A stretch of 64,000 nt of DNA from Bacteroides sp. M10 (GTDB lineage Bacteria; Bacteroidota; Bacteroidia; Bacteroidales; Bacteroidaceae). The position numbers were made by a program, and so were the translations under genes. Below the pieces are notes generated by a model. It ran no database searches, was not told the DNA's origin, and saw only the letters and a list, made by a program, of their open reading frames with translations. Shown here in pieces: positions 35,395-45,300 of the stretch. The DNA lies in assembly GCF_014334015.1 (NCBI RefSeq), contig NZ_CP060488.1, positions 2,872,501-2,936,500 on the forward strand, in the 5' to 3' direction. The number at the start of each line of letters is the position of its first letter. The first letter of the stretch is position 1.

Positions 35395-37488
35395 TTGAGT
35401 ACTTTTTACATCCATCGATATCCCTATATACGCCTGATTATCCCTTGGATAACAGGCGTTTTTTGTGGAGATCATTTTTTTGACCGTTCATGGGAACCTT
35501 TTTGGAGTATTCTAGCTCTTGGACTTTGTATTGCTTTATTGTTTGTTCTTTATTTCCTGAAACGCCATTCTTTGCGATGGTGCTTTGGATTAGCTGTCTC
35601 TATCCTTTGTTTTATAGGAGGGTGGTTTGGAATAACTTGGCAATTACAACACGCTGTCTACTCTTTTCCGGAAGAAGAAACAGTGTATCGGGTTTTAATA
35701 ACGGATGCACCTCAAGCGAAAGAACATACTTACCTCTGCCAGACATTATTAAAGGAACGTCGTGATACTGCCGGCACATATCCGATAGAACGTGCTGCAA
35801 TCCTTTATCTACAGCAAGATTCGGCCGTCACCCGGTTGAAAAGTGGAGATGAACTGCTGATTTCTGCCCGTATTTCTCCCCCTCTCAATAATCGCAACTT
35901 TGATGAATTTGATTATGCCCGCTTCCTGATGCGGAAAGGAATCAGTGGAACAGGATATGTTGCATCCGGGAAATGGACAAAACAGGACGGAATGAATAAC
36001 CTTGATCTCAAAAGTATAGCCAGCTCTTGCCGAAGAAAGATGATTTCACTTTATCAGAAACTAGGGTTTTCCGGCGATGAACTGGCTGTACTTTCAGCAC
36101 TGACCATAGGAGACAAAACGGAACTAAGTGATTCGGTTCGTGAGAGTTATTCGGTGGCCGGTGCAAGTCATATTCTAGCTCTATCCGGTTTGCATATCGG
36201 GCTTTTATATACATTGCTCTTTTTCATACTGAAACCTATTGCCCGAAGAGGAAATATAGGTAGAGTTATACGTTCTGTTCTTCTTCTTATCCTATTATGG
36301 GCTTTTGCCTTTTTCACAGGACTTTCTCCTTCGGTAGTACGCTCGGTCAGTATGTTTTCGATTTTAGCAATGGCAGATATGGTTGGTCGCCAACCGCTAT
36401 CTTTAAATACATTGGCGGCAGCTGCATGGTTGATGTTATTCTGCAATCCGGCATGGTTGTTTGATGTTGGTTTCCAGCTCTCTTTCCTTGCTGTTGCTTC
36501 CATCCTATTGATTCAAAAGCCAATCTATCACCTGATTACGATGAAAGGTAGAATAGGAAAATATATTTGGGGACTGATAAGTGTGTCTGTTGCTGCACAA
36601 ATAGGAACAGCTCCGCTTGTCATGTTTTATTTCTCCCGGTTTTCTGTACATTTTCTATTGACGAACTTGGTTGTTATTCCTTTCATTACGATTATCCTGT
36701 ATGCTGCTGTCATTATGCTTCTTCTAACTCCTCTTTCGTGGCTTCAGATCGTAGTGGCCGAAGGTGTTAAGAAACTATTGGAAGGACTTAATTTCTTCGT
36801 CCGATGGGTGGAACAGCTTCCTTACGCTTCTATAGATGGAATCTGGCTTTATCAGTCAGAAATATTGGGTATCTATATCGTTGGCTCTTTGTTAACCTAT
36901 TATTTCATGAACCGTCGATACCGGAATTTATTGATTTGTCTTTTTTCTATCTTATTACTAGGAACTTATCATGCAACATTATATTGGCTAGATCGTCCCC
37001 GGACAAGTCTGGTCTTTTATAACGTGCGCGGTTGCCCTGCAGTACATTGCATTGAGAGCGATGGACGTTCCTGGATAAACTATGTAGATACTATCCCCAA
37101 TGAAAAACGTCTGAAACGTATGACTGCTAACTATTGGAAGCATCATCACCTTCTGCCTCCCAAAGAAATAACTGGCGATTGCCGGTATATGGAACTTAAC
37201 CGTCAGCAGCAGATTATATCCTATCATGGCTGTCATATTTGTGTAATAAACGATAACCATTGGCGGAACAAAACCACCGTTTCTCCGTTATCTATTCAGT
37301 ATCTTTACTTATGCAAAGGGTATGACGGACATCTGGAAGAGCTCACCCGAATCTTTTCTTTCTCTTACGTCATATTGGACGCATCTCTCTCGGAATACCG
37401 CAGACACCTCCTTGAAAGCGAATGCAAACAATCCGGTCTGCGGTTTATCTCGCTATCCGACGAAGGTTCTGTCCGCTTTTTGCTCTAA
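35395..37488 (+). CDS. comEC: ComEC/Rec2-family DNA-uptake membrane protein
   Basis: A 697-residue protein that appears to start at TTG 35395, 8 bp after the rpe stop; no ATG lies in frame before the first conserved segment. Several N-terminal helices are followed by an OB-like region (DELLISARISPPLNNRNFDEFDYARFL), and the competence domain has AGASHILALSGLHIGLLY and LSPSVVRSVSMF. The C-terminal about 170 residues correspond to the metallo-beta-lactamase-like part but lack the HxHxDH metal motif, so this domain is degenerate. The family forms the inner-membrane channel for single-stranded DNA uptake. Confidence 0.9.
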   Translation: MSTFYIHRYPYIRLIIPWITGVFCGDHFFDRSWEPFWSILALGLCIALLFVLYFLKRHSLRWCFGLAVSILCFIGGWFGITWQLQHAVYSFPEEETVYRVLITDAPQAKEHTYLCQTLLKERRDTAGTYPIERAAILYLQQDSAVTRLKSGDELLISARISPPLNNRNFDEFDYARFLMRKGISGTGYVASGKWTKQDGMNNLDLKSIASSCRRKMISLYQKLGFSGDELAVLSALTIGDKTELSDSVRESYSVAGASHILALSGLHIGLLYTLLFFILKPIARRGNIGRVIRSVLLLILLWAFAFFTGLSPSVVRSVSMFSILAMADMVGRQPLSLNTLAAAAWLMLFCNPAWLFDVGFQLSFLAVASILLIQKPIYHLITMKGRIGKYIWGLISVSVAAQIGTAPLVMFYFSRFSVHFLLTNLVVIPFITIILYAAVIMLLLTPLSWLQIVVAEGVKKLLEGLNFFVRWVEQLPYASIDGIWLYQSEILGIYIVGSLLTYYFMNRRYRNLLICLFSILLLGTYHATLYWLDRPRTSLVFYNVRGCPAVHCIESDGRSWINYVDTIPNEKRLKRMTANYWKHHHLLPPKEITGDCRYMELNRQQQIISYHGCHICVINDNHWRNKTTVSPLSIQYLYLCKGYDGHLEELTRIFSFSYVILDASLSEYRRHLLESECKQSGLRFISLSDEGSVRFLL

Positions 37489-37512
37489 GTACAAAGATTT
37501 ATCGTACATTTG
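37479..37512 (+). promoter_or_regulatory. Candidate promoter for the DHH phosphoesterase gene
   Basis: TTTG (37479-37482) and TACATTTG (37505-37512), spacing 22 bp, slightly longer than usual. It lies at the end of comEC, 22 bp before the ATG at 37535. Confidence 0.5.
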
Positions 37513-37534
37513 CACCTTGATAAAGTATAAGAGT

Positions 37535-38572
37535 ATGTTGACGAAAGTAATTGAACAAGCCAAAATAGACCATTTCACCAAATGGTTTGAACGAGCTGAC
37601 AAAATAGTAATTGTATCTCATGTTTCTCCTGACGGCGATGCTATCGGTTCTTCACTGGGATTATATCATTTCTTGGATTCACAAGAGAAAACAGTAAACG
37701 TAATTGTGCCGAATGCTTTTCCCGATTTTTTGCGGTGGATGCCGGGCAGTAAGGATATCCTGTTGTATGACCGTTACAAAGACTTTGCAGATAAATTGAT
37801 CGCCGAAGCAGACGTCATCTGTTGCCTCGATTTCAATGCACTGAAGCGTATTGACGATATGGCAGATGCTGTGGCCGCTTCTCCGGCACGTAAAATAATG
37901 ATCGATCATCATTTATATCCCGAAGATTTCTGTAAGATAGTAATGTCCTATCCTAAAATATCTTCTACTTCCGAACTGATATTCCGTCTTATCTGCCGTA
38001 TGGGATATTTCAGTGATATCTCCAAGGAAGGCGCAGAATGTATCTACACAGGAATGATGACAGATACCGGTGGGTTCACCTATAACTCGAACAACCGGGA
38101 GATTTATTTTATCATTAGCGAACTCCTTTCTAAAGGAATCGATAAAGATGATATTTATCGTAAGGTGTACAACACCTATTCGGAGAGCCGTCTACGTTTG
38201 ATGGGATATGTATTATCGAACATGACTGTGTATTCGGAATCTAATTCGGCTTTAATCACCCTGACAAAAGCAGAGCAAAGTAAATTCAACTATATAAAAG
38301 GCGATAGCGAAGGCTTTGTTAATATTCCCCTTTCCATTAAAAATGTCTGTTTCTCTTGCTTCTTGAGGGAAGATACCGAGAAACCGATGATTAAAATATC
38401 CCTTCGTTCAGTAGGAACCTTCCCATGCAATCAGTTAGCTGCCGAATTCTTCCATGGAGGAGGCCACTTGAATGCTTCGGGCGGTGAATTTTTCGGAACG
38501 ATGGAAGAGGCAAAAGCGGTTTTTGAGAAAGCGCTTGAGAAATATAAACCTTTACTAACAGCGAAAAGCTAA
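37535..38572 (+). CDS. DHH/DHHA1 phosphoesterase (NrnA-type nanoRNase/pAp phosphatase)
   Basis: I use ATG 37535 (MLTKVIEQAK); a frame extending into comEC has no such motifs. About 345 residues. VSHVSPDGDAIGSSLGL, the Asp in CCLDFNAL, the DHH motif in MIDHHLYPEDF, and TGMMTDTGGF make up the metal centre; GGGHLNASGG is the DHHA1 substrate motif. The enzyme degrades short oligoribonucleotides and/or 3'-phosphoadenosine-5'-phosphate. Confidence 0.92.
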   Translation: MLTKVIEQAKIDHFTKWFERADKIVIVSHVSPDGDAIGSSLGLYHFLDSQEKTVNVIVPNAFPDFLRWMPGSKDILLYDRYKDFADKLIAEADVICCLDFNALKRIDDMADAVAASPARKIMIDHHLYPEDFCKIVMSYPKISSTSELIFRLICRMGYFSDISKEGAECIYTGMMTDTGGFTYNSNNREIYFIISELLSKGIDKDDIYRKVYNTYSESRLRLMGYVLSNMTVYSESNSALITLTKAEQSKFNYIKGDSEGFVNIPLSIKNVCFSCFLREDTEKPMIKISLRSVGTFPCNQLAAEFFHGGGHLNASGGEFFGTMEEAKAVFEKALEKYKPLLTAKS

Positions 38573-38632
38573 AGATGGAAGGTTAAAAGTGAATATGGAA
38601 AGGTTAAAAGATACGAACTTTCAACTTCCCCC

Positions 38633-38664
38633 TTTCAACTTTTAATGATTTTGAGATACATTTG
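38633..38664 (+). promoter_or_regulatory. Promoter of the DUF4827 lipoprotein gene
   Basis: TTTC (38633-38636), 20-bp spacer, TACATTTG (38657-38664); ATG at 38691. The upstream 38580-38645 stretch also contains short repeated AAGGTTAAAAG and CTTTCAACTT elements in inverted arrangement. Confidence 0.6.
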
Positions 38665-38690
38665 TGCGGAATATAGCTAAATAACAGATA

Positions 38691-39383
38691 ATGAAGAAAC
38701 TTGTATTTTTATTTCTCTCTTTGTTAACCGCCGGAAGTCTGTTCCAGGCATGCGACAATTCGAAGACTTATGCAGAAATGCTGGAAGACGAGAAAAATGC
38801 GGTGAATAAGTTCATCAAAGATAATGATATCCGTGTCATTTCACTGGAAGAGTTTGAACGGGATACTATTACAGCTTCTAAAGAAGCGGGGAATGAATAT
38901 GACGAATACGTTGCTTTCTCCAATGGAGTATATATGCAGATCGTAGATCGTGGAGGAAAAGAGGATAAGAATGGAGTTGAAGTTATTAATGAGGTAGATA
39001 CTTTTGCTAACAATAATGTCATTTGTACCCGCTATGTAGAACAGGATATGATGACAGGAGATACTACATGTTTCAATGTTCCTTTGGAAAGATGGATGGA
39101 TGTTCCAGATTATTATAAGTTTCCATTAACATTCCGTTATGTGCAAAACGCGTCTACTGTTTATGGAATCGTTTTATCCGGTAGTTTGGATTACGATTTA
39201 TTATGGAATAGTAATGGTTATGGAACTGCAATTCCATCCGGATGGTTGATTGCCTTACCTTATTTGCGTAATAATGCACATGTACGCCTGATTATACCTT
39301 CCAAGATGGGACATACACTTGCACAACAATATGTCAATCCTTATTTCTATGATATCCGGAAGTTTGAGAAAGCAAAAAGCTAA
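38691..39383 (+). CDS. DUF4827 lipoprotein (FKBP-like)
   Basis: A 230-residue lipoprotein with lipobox LFQACDNSK (Cys at about residue 21). The mature domain (YAEMLEDEKNAVNKFIKDND, EVINEVDTFANNNVICTRYVE, GSLDYDLLWNSNGYGTAIPSGW) resembles DUF4827/FKBP-like proteins found next to glmM in many Bacteroides. Catalytic isomerase activity cannot be judged. It has its own promoter. Confidence 0.82.
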   Translation: MKKLVFLFLSLLTAGSLFQACDNSKTYAEMLEDEKNAVNKFIKDNDIRVISLEEFERDTITASKEAGNEYDEYVAFSNGVYMQIVDRGGKEDKNGVEVINEVDTFANNNVICTRYVEQDMMTGDTTCFNVPLERWMDVPDYYKFPLTFRYVQNASTVYGIVLSGSLDYDLLWNSNGYGTAIPSGWLIALPYLRNNAHVRLIIPSKMGHTLAQQYVNPYFYDIRKFEKAKS

Positions 39384-39426
39384 AGCACTAACATTTAGAT
39401 AAATCAAATCTTTAAGTAGAGAACCT

Positions 39427-40815
39427 ATGACTCTAATCAAATCTATCTCTGGAATCCGCGGAACTATCGGCGGAGGAGCGGGAGAAGGACTGAACCCGCT
39501 TGACATTGTAAAATTCACCTCGGCTTATGCTACTTTGATTCGTAGAACCTGCAAGGCAAAGAGTAATAAGATTGTTGTGGGACGTGATGCCCGCATTTCC
39601 GGTGAAATGGTAAAAAACGTAGTAGTCGGCACATTGATGGGAATGGGCTGGGATGTAGTAGACATTGATCTAGCTTCTACCCCGACCACAGAACTTGCTG
39701 TAACAATGGAAGGCGCCTGTGGCGGTATTATCCTGACAGCTTCTCATAACCCGAAACAGTGGAATGCACTGAAATTGCTGAATGAACATGGTGAATTTCT
39801 GAATGCAGCCGAAGGTAACGAAGTACTTCGTATTGCTGAAGCTGAAGAATTTGACTATGCCGATGTCGACCATCTGGGATCTTACCGCAAAGACCTGACT
39901 TATAATCAGAAACATATCGACAGTGTATTGGCTCTCGACTTGGTAGATGTAGAAGCTATCAAGAAAGCCAATTTCCGTGTAGCGATTGACTGTGTGAACT
40001 CTGTAGGCGGTATCATTCTCCCTGAACTTCTTGAACGTTTGGGTGTGAAACATGTAGAAAAACTCTATTGTGAACCTACCGGAAACTTCCAACACAACCC
40101 TGAACCGCTTGAAAAGAACCTCGGTGACATCATGAACCTGATGAAAGGGGGCAAAGCAGATGTAGCATTCGTTGTAGACCCGGACGTTGACCGTTTGGCA
40201 ATGATTTGCGAAAATGGAGTAATGTACGGTGAGGAATATACACTGGTTACTGTGGCTGACTATGTGCTGAAACATACTCCGGGTAATACAGTTTCCAATT
40301 TGAGCTCTACCCGTGCTCTGCGTGACGTAACCCGTAAATATGGTATGGAATACAGTGCTTCTGCAGTAGGCGAAGTAAACGTCGTAACGAAGATGAAAGC
40401 AACCAATGCCGTTATCGGTGGTGAAGGAAATGGTGGAGTGATCTATCCTGCCAGCCACTATGGTCGTGATGCATTGGTAGGTATTGCTTTATTCCTTAGC
40501 CATCTGGCTCATGAAGGAAAGAAAGTTAGTGAGCTTCGTGCCACTTATCCTCCTTACTTCATAGCTAAGAACCGTGTCGACCTGACTCCGGAAATTGATG
40601 TAGATGCTATCCTTGCAAAAGTAAAGGAAATCTATAAGAATGAAGAAATCAACGATATCGATGGTGTGAAGATTGACTTTGCCGACAAATGGGTACATTT
40701 GCGTAAAAGTAATACAGAGCCGATCATCCGCGTATATAGCGAAGCGTCTACCATGGAAGCTGCCGAAGAAATCGGTCAGAAAATTATGGATGTAATTAAT
40801 GAATTAGCAAAATAA
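39427..40815 (+). CDS. glmM: Phosphoglucosamine mutase
   Basis: A 462-residue alpha-D-phosphohexomutase: TASHNPKQWNALK (phospho-Ser), DPDVDRLAM (Mg-binding), GGEGNGGVIYP (sugar-binding loop) and RKSNTEPIIRVYSEA (phosphate-binding). It converts glucosamine-6-P to glucosamine-1-P for UDP-GlcNAc. The sugar loop and its place in a conserved housekeeping block support glmM over a phosphomannomutase, but specificity is not absolute from sequence. Confidence 0.88.
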   Translation: MTLIKSISGIRGTIGGGAGEGLNPLDIVKFTSAYATLIRRTCKAKSNKIVVGRDARISGEMVKNVVVGTLMGMGWDVVDIDLASTPTTELAVTMEGACGGIILTASHNPKQWNALKLLNEHGEFLNAAEGNEVLRIAEAEEFDYADVDHLGSYRKDLTYNQKHIDSVLALDLVDVEAIKKANFRVAIDCVNSVGGIILPELLERLGVKHVEKLYCEPTGNFQHNPEPLEKNLGDIMNLMKGGKADVAFVVDPDVDRLAMICENGVMYGEEYTLVTVADYVLKHTPGNTVSNLSSTRALRDVTRKYGMEYSASAVGEVNVVTKMKATNAVIGGEGNGGVIYPASHYGRDALVGIALFLSHLAHEGKKVSELRATYPPYFIAKNRVDLTPEIDVDAILAKVKEIYKNEEINDIDGVKIDFADKWVHLRKSNTEPIIRVYSEASTMEAAEEIGQKIMDVINELAK

Positions 40816-40850
40816 TATCCTGTAGAATAGGATCTTGTTTATAATATAGG

Positions 40851-40912
40851 AGTCTCGTATATCATAAAGATAGCTGAATGAGCTGTCTCACATGATATAC
40901 GAGACTTTTTTT
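40851..40912 (+). terminator. Strong intrinsic terminator after glmM
   Basis: A perfect 15-bp stem (40851-40865 AGTCTCGTATATCAT; 40892-40906 ATGATATACGAGACT) with an inner AGCT...AGCT mini-stem, followed by seven T residues. It closes the housekeeping block. Confidence 0.92.
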
Positions 40913-40969
40913 ATTAGGATGATATCCAACTGAATGATAGTTATTCTCTTTCTTGAGTATTAACAATAA

Positions 40970-41215
40970 AGTTTCTTTTGATTAAATCTAAACTTCCTTT
41001 TGTCCAATAGTAAACTTCTCTTTTATTATGTGCAAACTTAAAATGCAAGCTTCATTTTTATAAATGCAAGCTTTGTTTTTAAAAACGGAACCTTTGTTTT
41101 TATAAATGAAGGTTGCATTTATAGATTGGAACGAATGAAAAGCAACTTTACTGTTAATAAAAAGAAAGTTTGAACTTAATCAAGAGCAACTTTTCTATTA
41201 ATAGATTGTATGAAA
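40970..41215. repeat. Field of degenerate ~21-bp AT-rich direct repeats
   Basis: Successive units resemble CAAGCTT-TTTTTATAAATG. Three perfect-length 21-bp units lie at 41046-41066, 41067-41087 and 41088-41108; looser copies (TAAACTTC..., AGCAACTTT...TTAATA) extend on both sides, and some appear inverted (GAAGGTTGCATTTATAG). No spacer or unit identity like a CRISPR. A separate 8-bp inverted repeat TTGATATA/TATATCAA lies at 41297-41339. No gene is seen between 40913 and 41395. Confidence 0.65.
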
Positions 41216-41409
41216 AGTAAGCGGTATTGAGAAAACAGTGGTCAATATAGCTTACTTCTTTTCTTCGTTAAAATAAATATGACACAAGAGTATTGATTGA
41301 TATACAAAGCTTTATAGCTCTTATATCAATGATAAATAAATGGTTTATATATGTAGATTTGATATATGAAAAGGATAATTAAAGGAAAATTGTAGTATAT
41401 TTGTACTGT

Positions 41410-41640
41410 CCTTTGGGACGTCTTTATTATAAGGAAGCGTTTAGTGCTTTTTCTCAAGTGCGAATCTGGACAATTCAAGCTGTGTTGAGGAAATAAACAC
41501 AACGTTCTCCCTTTGGTTCGTATGCTGCACTTAGGTACTGATATTACAGTCAAGGGCGTGAGCTGTTTTTGCTTATATTCAACACAGAGGTAGTCCAGAA
41601 CCTGCACTTGGATATAAGTTTAGTGGTCTCACGTCTTTTG
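41410..41640 (+). ncRNA. ssrS: Structured RNA resembling 6S RNA
   Basis: Three perfect long-range helices stack into one rod: 41455-41461 with 41604-41610 (CAAGTGC/GCACTTG), 41465-41471 with 41593-41599 (TCTGGAC/GTCCAGA), and 41480-41488 with 41579-41587 (CTGTGTTGA/TCAACACAG), separated by small internal loops. An outer helix pairs 41415-41421 with 41631-41637, and a local hairpin ACTG/CAGT sits near the tip (41537-41550). Inside the rod is a large bubble (about 41489-41507 against 41556-41578), the layout by which 6S RNA mimics an open promoter and binds RNA polymerase. A -7 box TATATTTG at 41396-41403 points to plus-strand transcription. Helices are seen; the 6S identity is inference. Confidence 0.6.
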
Positions 41641-41700
41641 TATGTACACTTCTGTTGAGACTAGGAAGGAACTAACAAATCAAAGAGCATGCGAACGGTA

Positions 41701-42203
41701 CCAATTTTATCAGTAATCTATTCCATTTCGCAGGCTGATAGCAGCTGTTTATGGATTTTTACTCATTTAGAGGTAAATCGATTTTCACAAAAGACAAGAC
41801 AGGTGGTAGGTAACTACGATTTTTCAGGTGATTATTATGTCCATTCCAACAATCAGGGAAACACATGGGTACTTGGCAGTGGTGGAATTTATTATTATAA
41901 TACAAAGCAGCAAAGTTTTATCCGAGTATAGACTTCAGCTTTACCTATGGAGTATATGGAGCAGCGTGCATTTGTGATTGATAATGGAGTTCTTTGGTTG
42001 TTTCCTTCTTCAGTTGTAACTGATTCAGTGTGCGTTGTTCAAACAGCCGATGGATTCTTGTATCAGATAATTTTAATTGGCAGGACTTTTTTCCGGTCTG
42101 GGGTAGCGAGACGGAGGTAAAGATTGTCTATTTCGCGGATGGGAGCTGGCAAGAATGGAAAAGGCAGACTCTTAGATTGTGTGAATTAGTAGTGAGGTAA
42201 TTG
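41701..42203 (+). pseudogene. Remnant of a hybrid two-component regulator (5' sensor part)
   Basis: The frame from 41689 encodes a stretch (SISQADSSCLWIFTHL..., KTRQVVGNYDFSGDYYVHSN, GGIYYYNTKQQSFIRV) closely similar to residues about 90-160 of the intact regulator downstream (SIQQADNNCLWVSTHL..., YYDFADDYYLHSN). An in-frame TAG at 41929-41931 interrupts it, after which similarity resumes (MEYMEQRAFVIDNGVLWLFP versus MDKRAFVTDDGVLWIFP). Beyond about 42066 similarity continues in another frame (DNFNWQDFF...VKIVYFADGSW). The start, the rest of the sensor, the kinase and DNA-binding parts are absent. Confidence 0.8.
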
Positions 42204-42207
42204 CTGA

Positions 42208-42264
42208 AAAATAGAGTTGCTTGATAAAATAGAGTTGCATTTTCCGTATAAAAACGTATCTTTG
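42208..42264 (+). promoter_or_regulatory. Promoter of the hybrid regulator with a 13-bp direct repeat
   Basis: GTTG (42234-42237), 19-bp spacer, TATCTTTG (42257-42264). The 13-mer AAAATAGAGTTGC is present at 42208-42220 and 42226-42238, 18 bp apart, and the second copy covers the -33 box. This could be an operator for autoregulation. The leader to the ATG is about 100 nt. Confidence 0.65.
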
Positions 42265-42376
42265 TGTAAAGAGAATTAAAGACATCGATTATTAATGACT
42301 ATTTTCTTTCGCAATGCGAAACAAAACATATAAGCGGTTGCCTGATATTTAATAGATGATATTAATGATTAACACA

Positions 42377-45300
42377 ATGAAAATACGCTTGATTTTTCCT
42401 TTTGTTCTATTGATTTATTCATTGGTCTGTCAGGCAGATGGCGGTAAAGATTCATATATCTTCCGGAAAGTAGATTATCAGCAGGGATTATCCAATAGCG
42501 CTGTGCTGTGTCTTTTTCAAGACAATACAGGATTGATGTGGTTCGGTACTTACGATGGAGTGAATTGTTATGACGGCAGAAGCATGGAAGTTTTCCGCTC
42601 TGATTTTTCAGCCCCCAAAGCTTTGAGTAACAATGTGATTCATTCTATTCAGCAGGCGGATAATAATTGTTTGTGGGTTTCTACGCATTTAGGGATCAAT
42701 CGCCTTTCACAAGATACGCGGCAAGTCGTCGGCTATTATGATTTTGCAGATGATTATTATTTACATTCCAATTCTAAAGGAAACACATGGGTGGTGAGTC
42801 ATGATGGGATTTATTACTATAATACATCTTGCAAACGGTTTATGCAGGTTCAGAATCTGAAAGTCTCCATTGAAGATATGGATAAACGGGCATTTGTAAC
42901 AGATGATGGTGTCTTGTGGATTTTTCCCCAACATACAGGAGAACTGTTGCAGGTTTCACAGGATGCTTTTGATTGCGACACATTATCCATTTATTCCACT
43001 GTTTCATCTGCCAATTTTCATGCGAAACCCATTGAAGATGTCTTTTATCAGAATGGTGTTCTTTGTTTTGTCGATAGTGAATATGACCTCTATGTTTATG
43101 ATATTTCCCGACAGTCTAAAATATATATTCGTAACCTATCTCCATTAGTGCAGAAGTATGGCACAATTGCAGGAATAGCCCTTTTCTACGAAGATATTAT
43201 CATAGGCTTTAGAACGAACGGATTGGTACGTCTTCGTACTTCGCAGAAATATCAAGAAGAAGTGGTTGACCGTAATATACGTATATACAGTATTTATCGA
43301 GACCCTCATCAGAATGTTTTATGGGTTGCTTCGGACGGACAAGGAACTATCATGTATGCGAAGAAATATTCTATTGCCACTAATCTAATACTCAATCAAC
43401 TGTCGTCTAACTTAAGCAGGCAGGTACGCTCTGTTATGACAGACAATCGTGGTGGGCTATGGTTCGGGACGAAAGGTGACGGACTGTTGCATATACCGGA
43501 TTACCGCGAGAGTGTAGATGCTTCTTCCGTTACAGTCTATTCTCCTGGAGGCAAGCAAAATGCTGCATCTTATATACGGTGGAATGAAGAATTTACTGTT
43601 TATAAACTGGTTCAGAGTCATTATATGGATGGCTTTTGGATTGGGTCTGGTGATCCGGGGCTTTTCTATTACTCTTTTGCAGATCAAGCTTTGCATGGTG
43701 TGGAGAATTTGTCGGCACAGCCCACCGAGATACATGGCATTTATGAGGAAAATGATAGTGTACTTTATGTGGTAACGGCCGGTTCCGGTTTCCGTAAGTT
43801 GATACTTGAGAAGAGGGCAGGTGGCATTCGTCTCAAATCGCAGAAAAGCTACCATTTCTTTCACGGTCAGCGGGAAATAACGATGTTCTATCCGATGCTG
43901 GCCGAGGGAGATTCAATATTGTGGCTTGGCAGTCGGGAAAAAGGACTCGTACGGTTTGATAAGCGAACAGAAGAGTATAAAGTGATTTCTCTGAAAGAAA
44001 TGCTTCAAAAATCGGTAGACGACGTGCTTAGTTTGTATCGCACAAAAGAAGGACTCTTGTATGTGGGAACGACCTCCGGATTGGTATGTCTCAATTTTAA
44101 TGGGAAACAGATGGAAGCCACTTATATAGGGCGGGAACAAGGGTTGCTCAATGATATGATTCATGGGATACTCGAAGATGAGAGCGGGCTTTTATGGCTT
44201 GGAACGAACCGGGGACTGATTAAATATAACCCGATAAACGGGTCATCACACGCATACTATTATAGTGCAGGTGTTCAGATTGGCGAGTTCAGTGATGATG
44301 CTTATTATATGTGTCCCTATACACGGGAACTTTTTTTCGGTGGGATTAACGGCTTGCTGTATCTGGATAAGGAAATGCAGACAGCTCCGGAATTCTATCC
44401 GGATATTTTGTTGCGTAAGTTGACGATTGGACGTACGCAGGTGCTTCAAGGAGATTATTATACGGATGATGGTAAGGCATTGCAATTTAAGGGGACGGAG
44501 ATTTCGTTTACTCTTTCTTTTGTTGTGCCGGATTTTTTATCAGGAGAGGATATCGAATATTCTTACCAGCTGGAAGGATATGACAAAGACTGGACCTCTT
44601 TTAGTAGTATCAATGAAGCTTCATATACAGGAGTGTCGGCAGGTGATTATATCTTTAAAGTACGCTACAAGAGGGATGTGTTTGATACGGAATATCGGCA
44701 TTTCTCTATTCCAGTGCATATTCTCTCTCCATGGTATCGTTCTGCACCGGCTTATCTTATTTATTTTATCTTTTTCCTGCTGTTGTTAGGTTACGTAGTA
44801 TATTTGCTTCGTAAAAACTTCCTTCAGGAACGGATGATGAAAAGGCTGATGGGGACAGAAAGCCGCGGGAAATCCGGAACTTTCCATACGGATCGCAAAG
44901 TACTTGAAGATTTTACCCTTATTTATAATTATTGCGACCAGTTGCGTGCCGAGAATCTTTCTTATGAGCAATGTCTCGAGAAGGTGTCACTCATACGTGA
45001 AACGGTGATGACCGCCCTTCTAAACCCGGCCACTTTACACTTGGAAGAACTTAAGCAATTCTTTCCGGATCGGTTCATTGTTTCTGCGCGTATGAGTATC
45101 CAAGGAGTTTCCCAGGAAGTACTTCGTACATTGGAAGAACAAGGTATCGATCATTCTTCCATAACATCAGTGATACCGGAACATTTGACGTTTCCAGTCT
45201 ATAAAAACGCATTGTACAGTATCCTTTATTGTTGCTATCTTCGGATTGCCGAAACGAAAGCTACACATGGGGTAATGGTAGATATGTCAGAACAAGACGG

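Noticed and set aside
37322..37534. Extended start of the DHH phosphoesterase inside comEC
   Set aside because: The extra residues are the comEC tail read in another frame; the -7 box and DHH domain place the start at 37535.
40970..41215. Possible CRISPR array
   Set aside because: Repeats are degenerate, directly adjacent without unique spacers, and no cas genes are present.
41326..41607. 93-residue minus-strand frame across the structured RNA
   Set aside because: No homology-like features or start signal, and its sequence is accounted for by the long-range helices of the RNA.
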